From NCBI GenBank assembly GCA_965262485.1, contig OZ253540.1, positions 2,728,001-2,792,000 of the forward strand: a stretch of 64,000 bases of DNA. The letters are read 5' to 3'. Source of the DNA: Bin87 sp965262485 (lineage in GTDB: Bacteria; Chloroflexota; Dehalococcoidia; Lucifugimonadales; UBA3495). The notes beneath the pieces are model-generated. The model was not told where the DNA came from, ran no database searches, and was given only the letters and a program-made list of their open reading frames with translations. Position numbers and translations under genes: made by a program. Position 1 is the stretch's first letter; each line of letters opens with the position of its first letter. Of the stretch, positions 16,746 through 26,348 are shown in pieces.

Positions 16746-17708
16746 ATGAGTTTTCGTCAGACGCTGGCCGACGCTGCTCCCCCGCCCGACAGTGAGACAG
16801 TCATCACCATTGGCGTCTTCGATGGCGTGCATCGTGGCCACCTTCACCTGCTGCGTCGGCTGTTTGACATGGCGCCCCAGCCGCTGATTTCAACGGTCAT
16901 CACCTTCCGGAACCACCCCGCAGAGGTCGTGAATCCCGACCGCGTGGTCAACAAGATCATCACCCCGGACGAAAAGATTGACTTGTTGTACAAAGCCGGC
17001 GTGGGCCGGGTAATCAGCCTCGAGTTCACCAACGACCTTGCCAACGTGGATGCCAACGAATTTACCAGTCTGCTGGTCGATTGCCTCAAAATGCGCGGCA
17101 TCGTAACCGGACCCGACTTCGCCCTCGGCCGCAACCGCAGCGGCAATCTAGATTACCTCCGTCGCCGGGGCTCTGCAATGGGCTTCTGGGTGGAAACCGT
17201 GCCGCCCCTCGAGCTCGATGGCTCTGCCGTCCGCAGCCGCCGGGTTCGCAACGCCCTCGCCGATGGCGACGTGGACGGCGCCGAGTACCTGCTGGGCCGG
17301 CCCTACGCCACCGACGGCATCGTTGTCCACGGCGCCAAGATGGGTCGTCAGCTTGGCTTCCCCACCGCCAACATCGTTCCCACCGCCAACTTCGTCATCC
17401 CCGCCGACGGCGTTTACGCAACCTACGCCACGGTGAACGGCGTGCGCCACCTGGCGGCCACCAGCATCGGGGTTCGTCCTACGTTCGGCCTGAGCCAGCG
17501 ACTCATCGAAGCCCACCTGCTGGATTTCTCCGACGACATCTACGACCGGAACCTGCGGCTGGAGTTCGTGTCCCGCCTGCGGGGTCAGGAAACCTTCGAC
17601 GGCATCGACGCTCTGATTACTCAGATGAATCGGGATGTCGATCTGGCGCGTTCCACACTGGAAAAGCATGACGAGCTGGAACGCAAGGGCGAGGTAATCA
17701 GTGACTAG
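16746..17708 (+). CDS. ribF: Bifunctional riboflavin kinase/FAD synthetase
   Basis: 320 residues. The N-terminal FAD synthetase domain has ITIGVFDGVHRGHLHLLRR (nucleotidyltransferase HxGH as HRGH) and the RSRRVRNALADGDVDGAEYL segment. The C-terminal riboflavin kinase domain has GRQLGFPTANI, DGVYATYATVNG and SIGVRPTFG. It makes FMN and FAD from riboflavin and ATP. The stop overlaps the GTG start of tyrS by 8 bp, indicating translational coupling. Confidence 0.96.
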   Translation: MSFRQTLADAAPPPDSETVITIGVFDGVHRGHLHLLRRLFDMAPQPLISTVITFRNHPAEVVNPDRVVNKIITPDEKIDLLYKAGVGRVISLEFTNDLANVDANEFTSLLVDCLKMRGIVTGPDFALGRNRSGNLDYLRRRGSAMGFWVETVPPLELDGSAVRSRRVRNALADGDVDGAEYLLGRPYATDGIVVHGAKMGRQLGFPTANIVPTANFVIPADGVYATYATVNGVRHLAATSIGVRPTFGLSQRLIEAHLLDFSDDIYDRNLRLEFVSRLRGQETFDGIDALITQMNRDVDLARSTLEKHDELERKGEVISD

Positions 17709-18924
17709 CCCGGTGCGCCTTCCCGATGACCTGTCTCTGATCACCAAACGGGGCGTCAGCCGAATAATCTCCGAAGAGCAGTTTGTCGCCATGCTCAACG
17801 GCGGCAAACCCCTGCGCCTGAAGATGGGCTTCGACCCCAGCCGTCCCGACATCCACCTCGGCCACGTGGTGGGACTTCGCAAGCTGCGTCAGCTGCAGGA
17901 CCTGGGCCATCAGGTAATCCTGATCGTGGGCGACTGGACGGCTCAAATCGGCGATCCATCGGGCCGTTCCGCTACTCGCACCATGCTCAGCCACGCCGAT
18001 GTGCTGGAAAACGCCGAATCCTACCTGCGCCAGTTCTTCAAAGTCGTCGACCGCGAGCGCACGCGGGTGGAATGGCAAAGCCAGTGGTTCGGCGATTTTA
18101 CCCTCGCCAACGTCATCGAGCTCACCAGCCGCTTCACCGTGGCGCAATTCCTGGAGCGCGACGACTTCGCCCGCCGCTTCGCCGAGCATCAGCCCATCGC
18201 CATCACCGAGCTGCTCTACCCCCTGCTGCAAGCCTACGACTCAGTGGCCATCGAGTCCGATGTGGAATTCGGCGGCACCGACCAGATGTTCAACCTGCTG
18301 GTCGGGCGCGAGCTGCAGGGCATGATGGGCCAAACTCCCCAGCAGTGCTTCCTGATGCCCATTCTCGTCGGCACCGACGGCGTTCAGAAAATGAGCAAGA
18401 GCCTGGGCAATTACGTAGCGCTGGAAGAACCGCCCGGCGATATGTACGGCAAAATAATGTCGCTGCCCGACGAACTGCTGCTGCAATACTTCCAATATCT
18501 CACCGACGTGCCGGACGACGAAATAGCGGCGATGGGCGATTCCATAGCAAACGAAGAATCCAACCCGATGGACTTCAAAAAGCAGCTGGCGCGGATCATT
18601 ACCGAAACCTTCCACGACGCCCCGGCCGCCCGGTCTGCCGAAGCCCAATTTGAGCAGGTGGTCCAGCGACGCGACCTGCCCGACGAGATGCCCGAATACA
18701 GCCTCGCGCAGGCCGGAGACGTGGCGATCAACCGGTTGCTCGTGCAGGCCGAACTGGTCGCCAGCAACGGAGAGGCGCGGCGATTGGTGGGCCAGGGCGC
18801 GGTGGAAATCATACGGCCCGGCGGAGACCGCGTAACCATAGTGGCCGGAGACCCCACGCCACCGCTCGCCCCCGGAGACGTAATCCGCGCCGGCCGCCGC
18901 CGATTCGTCCGCCTGGTGCAGTGA
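17701..18924 (+). CDS. tyrS: Tyrosyl-tRNA synthetase
   Basis: 407 residues starting at a GTG overlapping ribF. Class I motifs are HLGH in DIHLGHVVGLRKLRQL and KMSKS in GVQKMSKSLGNYVAL. A C-terminal S4 RNA-binding domain (AINRLLVQAELVASNGEARR) binds tRNA. The long spacing with the ITELLYPLLQAYDSVAIESD segment suits the TyrZ/TyrS-2 branch. The last codons overlap the GTG start of the MmeI-like gene by 4 bp, so an accessory restriction gene has landed directly behind a housekeeping unit. Confidence 0.95.
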   Translation: MTSPVRLPDDLSLITKRGVSRIISEEQFVAMLNGGKPLRLKMGFDPSRPDIHLGHVVGLRKLRQLQDLGHQVILIVGDWTAQIGDPSGRSATRTMLSHADVLENAESYLRQFFKVVDRERTRVEWQSQWFGDFTLANVIELTSRFTVAQFLERDDFARRFAEHQPIAITELLYPLLQAYDSVAIESDVEFGGTDQMFNLLVGRELQGMMGQTPQQCFLMPILVGTDGVQKMSKSLGNYVALEEPPGDMYGKIMSLPDELLLQYFQYLTDVPDDEIAAMGDSIANEESNPMDFKKQLARIITETFHDAPAARSAEAQFEQVVQRRDLPDEMPEYSLAQAGDVAINRLLVQAELVASNGEARRLVGQGAVEIIRPGGDRVTIVAGDPTPPLAPGDVIRAGRRRFVRLVQ

Positions 18925-21662
18925 CCCCCCAGGAATTCATCGCCAAGTGGCATAACGTTCAGTTTGGCGAGAAGCAGGCTTCCCAGGAGATGTTCCTCGA
19001 CATCTGCGCCCTGGTCGGCCATCCCACGCCGGTGGCTTACGGCAACTCGGATGTTTTCACGTTCGAGAAGTCGGTGCCCGGCGGCTTCGCTGACGCTTAC
19101 CTTGAGGAGCATTTTGGCTGGGAGTTCAAGGGCAGCGACGCCCAACTGCCGGAGGCCATCAACCAGCTGCTGCGCTATCAGGTGTATCTGAAAACTCCGC
19201 CCCTGCTCATCGTGTCGTCCTTCGACACCATCCACATACGCACCAACTTTCCGGGCATGGAAACCATCCTGCACGTGATACCCGTTGCGAGCCTGGACCA
19301 GCCGGCTCAACTGGTCAAACTGCGTAGCGCATTTTTCGCTCCCAGCGAGTTCCGGCCCGACCGGTCGGTGGAGCAGGTTACGCAGGAAACGGCCAACCTG
19401 TTCCGGGACATCGTGGCGGATATGGAGCAGCACTATGAGGATCCGGAACGGCTGGCCCGCTACCTCAATCAGATTGTGTTCTGCTTGTACGCCGAGGACG
19501 CCGGACTGCTGCCCGACGGGCTTTTCTCCGAGATCGTCCGCCGTCAGTTTCGTCGCCCCGATTTGTTCAATCAGGCCGTGGATAACCTGTTCGCCCAGAT
19601 GTCCGGCGGCGGCCTGTTCGGATCCGACGAAATTCCCCATTTCAACGGCGATTTATTCCACTCGGCGGATACCGTCGAACTGAGCACCATCGCGCTACAA
19701 CGCCTGGGCGAGGCCACGCAGAAGAACTGGCGCAACATCGAACCATCCATCTTTGGCACACTGTTCGAGCGCGCCCTGGACGCCTCCAAGCGCTCCCAGC
19801 TGGGCGCACACTACACCGGCGCCGACGACATCATGCTGGTGATTGACCCGGTGGTGATGGAACCGCTGCGCCGGGAGTGGGACGCCGCCCGGCAGGAAGC
19901 AGGCGAACTGCTGGCCGACGGCGATGATGCCGCAGCTCACGCCCGCCTGCTGGTGTTCCAGCAACGGCTGGCCTCAGTAACCGTCCTGGACCCAGCCTGC
20001 GGCAGCGGCAACTTCCTCTACCTGGCCCTGCGTTCGCTGCTGGATTTGGAACGGCAGGTCATCGACTTTGCAGCGGCCCAGGGTTGGAATGATTTGTTCC
20101 CCACCGTCAAACCCGACCAGATGCTGGGCATCGAAATCAACCACTACGCCGCCGAACTGGCCCGAACCGCCCTGTGGATTGGCTATATCCAGTGGCACCA
20201 GAGCAACGGCTTTCCCTATCGGCGGCACCCCATCCTGACGCCCTTGCACACCATCCGACAAACCGACGCCATTCTCGATTTGTCTGACCCGGAAAACCCT
20301 GCCGAACCGGAATGGCCGGCGGCAGAGTTTATCATCGGCAACCCGCCGTTTTTGGGGCGTGGCTTACGCAGTGCGTTGGGCGACGAGTACACTATCAAAC
20401 TTTACAGCATTTATGGCAGCCGCTTACCTAACGCCTCCGACCTATGTTGCTACTGGTTTGAAAAAGCGAGAGGAATGATTGAGCAGCAAGCCACAAAGCG
20501 CGCTGGCTTGCTGGCAACGCAAGGTATCCGAGGCAGAGACAATCGCTCAGTTCTGCAGCGCATAAAAGAAGCCGGCGACATATTTATGGCGTATCCAGAT
20601 AAAGAATGGGTATTAAACGGTGCTACCGTGCATATCTCCATTGTGGGGTTTGATGACGGCAGTGAGGTGAAGCGACTCTTTGACGGTGAAATAATCTCCG
20701 ATAGTATCAATGCTGATCTAACGGTTGGAGTTGATACTACCATCGCTCAACGCTTGGCAGAAAATCGTGGCATAGCGTTTGAGGGGCCGTCTCCGAAAGG
20801 GCCTTTTGACATCGCACACGAACTGGCTGACCGAATGTTATCGGAGCCGCCCAATGTCAACGGCAGGTCGAACTCCGATGTAGTGAGGCCGTTGTTGACG
20901 GCTAGGGACATTACCCAGAGCAACAGAGGTATGTACACCATTGATTTTGGCACTATGGAAATGGATGAGGCTTGTCAATATGAAAAGCCTTTTGAACACA
21001 TCGCAGCTACTGTGAAACCTGTGCGAATCAATAACAGGATTCGAAAACGAGCGGAGTATTGGTGGTTGTATGGGTCCGAGGCATCGCAAATGCGCTTGGC
21101 TCTGCAAGGGCAGAGCCGTTACATCGCAACGCCAAGGCATTCTAAACATAGGGTATTCGTATGGGTTCAAGCCGGGATAATGTGCAACGATAGCACAAGC
21201 GTATTCGCTCGTGATGACGATTATACTTTTGGCATACTCCAATCCCGCGTTCACGAGCTATGGGCTCGTAATAAAGGAACACAAGTGCGGGAGGTGGAAT
21301 CAGGTTTTCGCTACACCCCCACCACCTGCTTTGAAACCTTCCCCTTCCCCCATCCCACCGACGAGCAGCGCGCCGCCATCGCCGCTGCCGCCGCGGAGCT
21401 GAACCGGCTGCGGGAGAATTGGCTCAATCCCGTTGACGCCGGCGGCAACCCCGAACTCGATGCCACGCAACTGCGCCGCCGCACGCTGACCAACCTCTAC
21501 AACCAGCGTCCTACCTGGCTGGCCAACGCCCACGCCACGCTGGACGCCGCCGTTGCCGACGCCTACGGCTGGCCCTCCGACCTGCCCGACGCCGAGGCGC
21601 TGCAACGGCTGCTGGCCCTCAACCTGGATCGGGCGGCGGCGGAAGCGCAAAAATCCCAATAG
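18921..21662 (+). CDS. MmeI-like (type IIG/IIL) restriction-methyltransferase, copy 1
   Basis: 913 residues, close to MmeI's length. An N-terminal nuclease-like region has the D-(E)xK arrangement around ADAYLEEHFGWEFKGSD (Asp58, Glu68, Lys70). The amino-methyltransferase core has motif I DPACGSGNFLYLAL (about residue 357) and motif IV IIGNPPFLGR (about 472). A target-recognition part (LYGSEASQMRLALQGQSRYI) and a C-terminal helical spacer (TLTNLYNQRPTWLANAHATL) follow. In this family one polypeptide cuts at a distance from, and methylates, its site. GTG start overlapping tyrS. The middle part (20400-21250) is visibly more AT-rich than both ends, suggesting a swapped specificity region. A second copy follows at 22331. 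Confidence 0.88.
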   Translation: MTPQEFIAKWHNVQFGEKQASQEMFLDICALVGHPTPVAYGNSDVFTFEKSVPGGFADAYLEEHFGWEFKGSDAQLPEAINQLLRYQVYLKTPPLLIVSSFDTIHIRTNFPGMETILHVIPVASLDQPAQLVKLRSAFFAPSEFRPDRSVEQVTQETANLFRDIVADMEQHYEDPERLARYLNQIVFCLYAEDAGLLPDGLFSEIVRRQFRRPDLFNQAVDNLFAQMSGGGLFGSDEIPHFNGDLFHSADTVELSTIALQRLGEATQKNWRNIEPSIFGTLFERALDASKRSQLGAHYTGADDIMLVIDPVVMEPLRREWDAARQEAGELLADGDDAAAHARLLVFQQRLASVTVLDPACGSGNFLYLALRSLLDLERQVIDFAAAQGWNDLFPTVKPDQMLGIEINHYAAELARTALWIGYIQWHQSNGFPYRRHPILTPLHTIRQTDAILDLSDPENPAEPEWPAAEFIIGNPPFLGRGLRSALGDEYTIKLYSIYGSRLPNASDLCCYWFEKARGMIEQQATKRAGLLATQGIRGRDNRSVLQRIKEAGDIFMAYPDKEWVLNGATVHISIVGFDDGSEVKRLFDGEIISDSINADLTVGVDTTIAQRLAENRGIAFEGPSPKGPFDIAHELADRMLSEPPNVNGRSNSDVVRPLLTARDITQSNRGMYTIDFGTMEMDEACQYEKPFEHIAATVKPVRINNRIRKRAEYWWLYGSEASQMRLALQGQSRYIATPRHSKHRVFVWVQAGIMCNDSTSVFARDDDYTFGILQSRVHELWARNKGTQVREVESGFRYTPTTCFETFPFPHPTDEQRAAIAAAAAELNRLRENWLNPVDAGGNPELDATQLRRRTLTNLYNQRPTWLANAHATLDAAVADAYGWPSDLPDAEALQRLLALNLDRAAAEAQKSQ

Positions 21663-21737
21663 AATTGCCACGTCCGGCTTGCGCTATACTGTCTCCAACC
21701 ACGGATCGCCCATCCCCGAATCCGGGAGAGCCTCACC

Positions 21738-22286
21738 ATGACTACATCCAAAAAGCTGTTGACCGCCGACGACTTGATGGCGATGCCCGATGACGGTATG
21801 CGACATGAGCTGGTGCGGGGAGAACTAATCACCATGCCGCCAGCAAGCGATGACCACGGGTTCGTCGGCGCCGAAGTGAGTTTGCAAATCGGAACCTTCG
21901 TCAGACAGCGCCGCTTTGGCACGAGCCGGTTGGCAGACACCGGCTTTCAACTCGCGCCCGATACCGTTCTAGCCCCGGATTACGCCTTTATCTCTTACGA
22001 ACGAATGCCAAACCGCCCGCAGCGTCGAGGCTGGGGCCGGACAATCCCCGATCTGGTGGTCGAAGTGGTTTCGCCCAACGACCGGCAACCCGCAATAGAC
22101 GCCAAAACGCAAATGTGGCTGGACGCCGGCGTCCGCCTGGTATTAAACGTCTATCCTCAAACGCAGGAAGTGTACGCCCACCACGACGACGCAACGGTGG
22201 AGCAGTTCGGTATTGACGACACGTTGACCTGCGAGCCGGTGTTGCCCGGTTTCGCCTGCTCCGTCGCCGATATTTTTACCTACTGA
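21738..22286 (+). CDS. Uma2 family protein (DUF820), copy 1
   Basis: 182 residues. PD-(D/E)XK-like Uma2 fold: MPDDGMRHELVRGELITMPP, then ADTGFQLAPDTVLAPDYAFI, IPDLVVEVVSPNDRQPAIDA and KTQMWLDAGVRLVLNVYP, with the D..E..K positions in PDLVVEVVSP and AKTQMW. Uma2 proteins are abundant in cyanobacteria and Chloroflexota; their function is not known, a nuclease activity being only inferred. It lies between two MmeI-like genes, in the same direction. GGGAGAG precedes the start. Closest relative in the window is the copy at 27749. Confidence 0.9.
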   Translation: MTTSKKLLTADDLMAMPDDGMRHELVRGELITMPPASDDHGFVGAEVSLQIGTFVRQRRFGTSRLADTGFQLAPDTVLAPDYAFISYERMPNRPQRRGWGRTIPDLVVEVVSPNDRQPAIDAKTQMWLDAGVRLVLNVYPQTQEVYAHHDDATVEQFGIDDTLTCEPVLPGFACSVADIFTY

Positions 22287-22330
22287 CGTTCCAACCCTTT
22301 GCATAACCGACGGCAGAAGGCGGCTGGGGT

Positions 22331-25111
22331 ATGGCAGCCAACGCCATGACACCGCAGGAATTCATTGCCAAGTGGCGGCGGAGCCGGGGGCAGGAATCGG
22401 CCGGGGCGCAGGAATGGTTCATTGACCTTTGCCGGGTGGTGGAACATCACACGCCGGCCGAGCTTGACCCCCGCCAGGAGTGGTACACCTTCGAGCGGGC
22501 GGTGCGGGAGTCGTCGGGCCGCCGGGGCCGCGCCGACGTGTACAAGCGCAGCTATTTCGCCTGGGAGTTCAAGGGGCTGCACCGGGATTTGGACGAGGCG
22601 TATCGTCAGCTGCAACGCTACCGGGAGGCGCTGAACAACCCGCCTGTTCTGGTGGTATCCGACTTTCGCACCATTCGGGTTCACACCAACTTTACCAACA
22701 AGGTGCCCGTTGTCCATACCATCCTGCTGGATGACGTTGGCGAGCCGGAACAGCTGGGAATACTGCGCAGCGTCTTTCACAACCCGGATGCGCTGGAACC
22801 GGAAATCAGCCCGGATGACGTTACCAAAGCGACGGCCGATATTTTCGCCAAAATCGCGGCGTCCATGCGGGAGCGGGGCGTTGACTCCCTGGACGTTGCC
22901 CGGTTCCTGAACCGCCTGGTGTTCTGCTTTTTCGCCCAGGACGTGGGACTGCTGCCCGGCCAGATGATTACCGAGCTTTGCGAAAACTATCACAACGACC
23001 CTGCCGAATTTAACGAAGGACTGCAAGAACTCTTCGCTCAAATGAATGAAGGCGGCCGTTTTGGTATTGACCGGATCCGCCAATTCAATGGCGATTTGTT
23101 CACAGACCCGGATACCGTCTTGATGACTACGGGCGAGCTGGAAGGACTTTCCGAAGCGACGGAGCGGAACTGGGCGCACATCGAACCGTCTATTTTCGGC
23201 ACCCTGTTTGAGCGGGTGGTTGACCCCAACAAGCAGGGACTCGTTGGCGCGCAATACACCTCCGAGGCTGACATCCGGTCGGTTATCGACCCGGTGATAA
23301 TCAAACCGTTGCAGGCTGAGTGGTCGGAAGTTGAGCGCAAAGTAGGCGGCCTGACGCTGCTGGAAGGCCAGCAGGACGAGCGGGAGGCCCGCCGTCTGCT
23401 GACCGAGTTTCAGGCTCGCCTGTCCTCGCTGAAAGTGCTGGACCCGGCCTGCGGCAGCGGCAATTTCCTCTACGTGGCCCTACGGCAACTGCACAACCTG
23501 GAAAAAGCGGTACTGACGCTGGCCGCCGACCTGAACCTGCGGGGCTTCCTCCCGGAGGTGTCGCCGGAGCAGTGCTATGGCATCGAGATTGACGCCTACG
23601 CCAGCGACCTGGCCCGCACTTCCCTCTGGATTGGACATCTGCAATGGTTGATTGAAAACGGCCACCAGTACAACCGGGAGCCCGTGCTGGGTTCCCTGAA
23701 CACCATTGAATGCCGCGATGCCATCATTGACCGGTCGGAACCGGAGCAGCCGGCGGAACCGGAATGGCCGGCGGTGGATTACATCGTGGGCAACCCGCCG
23801 TTCCTGGGCCACTTCCCGTTCCGGGAACAGCTGGGCGATGAATACGTCAACGCGGTGTACGATTTGTACGGCGACCGCATACCCAACTCCAGCGACCTCT
23901 GCTGCTACTGGTTTGAAAAGGCCCGCGCCCAGATTGAGTCCGGCAATTCACGGCGCGCCGGCCTGCTGGCAACGCAGGCGATACGCTTCCAATCCAACCG
24001 GCCCGTGCTGGCCCGTATCAAGGAGACCGGCGATATTTTCAGCGCCGTTTCAGACCAGGATTGGGTGCTGGACGGCGCCAATGTGCATATCTCAATCATC
24101 TGTTTTGACGACGGCGCCCAGGACGTTCGGGTTTTGGATGGCGAGCGCGTTTCCAACATCAACTCTGACTTGACCGGCGGGGCTGATTTGACGCAGGCCA
24201 GAACGCTGGCGGAGAACCGCAACCTGTCGTTTCAAGGCATCGGTAAAGTCGGCGACTTCGATATACCTGAATCCGTCGCAATCGACATGATGGCGCAGCC
24301 TAACCCTCACGGCAAACCCAACAGCGATGTTATCAAACGCTGGATTAATGGGATTGATATTACACAGCGGTCGCGTGATGTATGGATTATAGATTTTGGC
24401 GTCGATATGCCACAGTCAGAAGCTGCTCTTTACGAAGCGCCGTTCGAGTATGTGAAAGAAAAGGTGATGCCTACGCGGGTCAAAAACAAGATGCCCTGGC
24501 GGGCTGAGAACTGGTGGTTGCACGGCTACCCGGCAACCACGATGCGAAATACGCTATCTCCATTTGCGCGATACATCGGCACACCTAAAGTATCTAAACA
24601 TCGCTTCTTCGTCTGGTTGTCGCACGAAATGCTGCCCTCAAATTTGGTGATAGCCTTAGCGATGGACGATGACTACAATTTCGGCATTTTGTCGTCTTCG
24701 ATCCATGAACTATGGGCCAGAAACGTCGGCAGCCAACTGCGGGAGTCTGAGAGCGGAGGTACTTACACCCCCACCACCTGCTTTGAGACCTTTCCGTTTC
24801 CGACGCCTACCGATGAGCAGCGGGCCGCCACCGCCGCCGCCGCCGCCGAACTGAACGGGCTGCGGGAGAACTGGCTGAACCCGGTGGATATGTTTGGCGG
24901 CCCGGCCCTGAACGCCGACCAACTGCGCCGCCGCACGCTGACCAACCTGTATAATGACTACCCCAGCTGGCTGGCCAACTCCCACGCCATCCTCGACGCC
25001 GCCGTTGCCGACGCCTACGGCTGGCCCCCCGACCTGCCCGACGCCGAGGCGCTGCAACGGCTGCTGGCCCTGAATTTGGAGCGTGCGGGGGTGGAGGGCG
25101 CCGCCCGGTAG
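22331..25111 (+). CDS. MmeI-like (type IIG/IIL) restriction-methyltransferase, copy 2
   Basis: 926 residues, same layout as copy 1. The nuclease-like motif is RADVYKRSYFAWEFKGLH (Asp69, Glu79, Lys81), motif I is DPACGSGNFLYVAL (about 373) and motif IV is IVGNPPFLGH (about 489). The target-recognition part (LHGYPATTMRNTLSPFARYI) and a C-terminal spacer follow; the spacer is nearly identical to that of copy 1 (VADAYGWPPDLPDAEALQRL). ATG at 22331 or 22346. The two enzymes diverge most in the 600-800 residue region that sets specificity in MmeI relatives, so they probably recognise different sites. The gene ends 30 bp before a miniature element. Confidence 0.88.
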   Translation: MAANAMTPQEFIAKWRRSRGQESAGAQEWFIDLCRVVEHHTPAELDPRQEWYTFERAVRESSGRRGRADVYKRSYFAWEFKGLHRDLDEAYRQLQRYREALNNPPVLVVSDFRTIRVHTNFTNKVPVVHTILLDDVGEPEQLGILRSVFHNPDALEPEISPDDVTKATADIFAKIAASMRERGVDSLDVARFLNRLVFCFFAQDVGLLPGQMITELCENYHNDPAEFNEGLQELFAQMNEGGRFGIDRIRQFNGDLFTDPDTVLMTTGELEGLSEATERNWAHIEPSIFGTLFERVVDPNKQGLVGAQYTSEADIRSVIDPVIIKPLQAEWSEVERKVGGLTLLEGQQDEREARRLLTEFQARLSSLKVLDPACGSGNFLYVALRQLHNLEKAVLTLAADLNLRGFLPEVSPEQCYGIEIDAYASDLARTSLWIGHLQWLIENGHQYNREPVLGSLNTIECRDAIIDRSEPEQPAEPEWPAVDYIVGNPPFLGHFPFREQLGDEYVNAVYDLYGDRIPNSSDLCCYWFEKARAQIESGNSRRAGLLATQAIRFQSNRPVLARIKETGDIFSAVSDQDWVLDGANVHISIICFDDGAQDVRVLDGERVSNINSDLTGGADLTQARTLAENRNLSFQGIGKVGDFDIPESVAIDMMAQPNPHGKPNSDVIKRWINGIDITQRSRDVWIIDFGVDMPQSEAALYEAPFEYVKEKVMPTRVKNKMPWRAENWWLHGYPATTMRNTLSPFARYIGTPKVSKHRFFVWLSHEMLPSNLVIALAMDDDYNFGILSSSIHELWARNVGSQLRESESGGTYTPTTCFETFPFPTPTDEQRAATAAAAAELNGLRENWLNPVDMFGGPALNADQLRRRTLTNLYNDYPSWLANSHAILDAAVADAYGWPPDLPDAEALQRLLALNLERAGVEGAAR

Positions 25112-25141
25112 ATACCCGCCACCGATTAGATGTACTTGCTT

Positions 25142-25339
25142 CTCACGCGTACCCACTTTAATCTGTCATTGCGAGCGCAGCATGGCAATCTCGTCGTCGT
25201 AGCAATGGCAGTTTGCCGACGTGTGTTCAACCTCAACGGGATTGCCACGTCGCTGCGCTCCTCGCAATGACAGGTGGGGGTGGGCGCCATTCGCAATGAC
25301 AGTCGGCCAGTTTGGTTTGACAAAGAGGGTACGCGTGAG
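25142..25339. mobile_element. Complete miniature inverted-repeat element, family A copy 5, with 10-bp target duplication
   Basis: The termini are perfect 13-bp inverted repeats: CTCACGCGTACCC at 25142-25154 and GGGTACGCGTGAG at 25327-25339. They are flanked by the direct repeat GTACTTGCTT (25132-25141 and 25340-25349). The interior carries the TGTCATTGCGA palindrome common to the family. No coding capacity, so it would depend on a transposase elsewhere. Confidence 0.85.
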
Positions 25340-25387
25340 GTACTTGCTTGCGTTGACGGCGAGTAGGGGTGAGACTATGCTTGCGAC

Positions 25388-26203
25388 ATGGAAATTTGTC
25401 CGGCCTTTATTGACGAAACCGGCATCCTTTCCGGCCCACGGCAACAGCAGCCCGTATACGGCATCGGAGCCCTCATCGTTCCCGACACCGGCGACATAAC
25501 TAACCGGCTGTATCGTTTGCACTTCAACTTTAGCGCCGACAGGATGGCGGAGCGTCAGAAGATTCGCAAAGACATTCAGTCGCGTGGCGAGCCGCTGACG
25601 CTACGGGAAGTTGATAGATTGATGCATTCAACCCGCCATCACGAGTACAAATTTTCCGAAATCACGCGCTATAATCTTCAGCAGTACATAGACTTGCTCA
25701 ATCTATATTTTTCTTTTCCGGAGCCGCAGTTTCACGCGGTGATACTGGACCGGCTCGACGACCCCGCTTATAGTCTGTCGCGTTGGAATGGTGACGCTTG
25801 GGAAGCGTATGCAGACCTTGCCCGCGAGTTGCTGGAACGTCGGCTGGACCGGGACGTGTTCGCCATCGTGGATTTGCAGGATAAACCGGACAAGTCTTCC
25901 ATATACCTGGAGGACACACTTTGTTCAGTGCAGGCGGTGAAAGGCTGCCTGCGAGCGACGTCCGATATGTCCGTCTATTTGCAGTTGGTGGACGTACTGC
26001 TGGGCTGCGTACAGTTCGACTGGAAAGACGCAAGGGGTTACTACGGAACATCATCACGACGGGCTGGGGAGAAACGGGAGTTGGTCAACTTCGTGAAAAG
26101 CCGATTGGGGTTAGAACCCGATGATCGACTGCTGACTGATGAGGATTCGTCCCGTAAGTGGGAAGTTCCGTCACCGTTCTCGGTGTACCGGGGCAATTGG
26201 TAA
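25388..26203 (+). CDS. DUF3800 domain protein
   Basis: 271 residues. The N-terminal FIDETGILSGPRQQQPVYGI fits the DUF3800 signature (an RNase H-like fold with a leading Asp, here Asp9). A later acidic segment, FAIVDLQDKPDKSSIYLEDT, and VYLQLVDVLLGCVQFDWKDA near the C-terminus also match. Function unknown; the fold suggests nuclease activity and the genes are often found in defence islands. It follows the MmeI-like pair in the same direction, separated by the miniature element. Confidence 0.85.
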   Translation: MEICPAFIDETGILSGPRQQQPVYGIGALIVPDTGDITNRLYRLHFNFSADRMAERQKIRKDIQSRGEPLTLREVDRLMHSTRHHEYKFSEITRYNLQQYIDLLNLYFSFPEPQFHAVILDRLDDPAYSLSRWNGDAWEAYADLARELLERRLDRDVFAIVDLQDKPDKSSIYLEDTLCSVQAVKGCLRATSDMSVYLQLVDVLLGCVQFDWKDARGYYGTSSRRAGEKRELVNFVKSRLGLEPDDRLLTDEDSSRKWEVPSPFSVYRGNW

Positions 26204-26348
26204 GTTAGCCCGCCAATGCCAAAAGCAGAAGCGCGGCTATGTCCGGCGTCCATCCCTTAAGCAGGACGACGTTACCCGACCACTCCGCGCTTGATTTATT
26301 ATACTACCGTCAATAAAGCGAATGTCAACGATTTTTTGGGGTGGAGAA

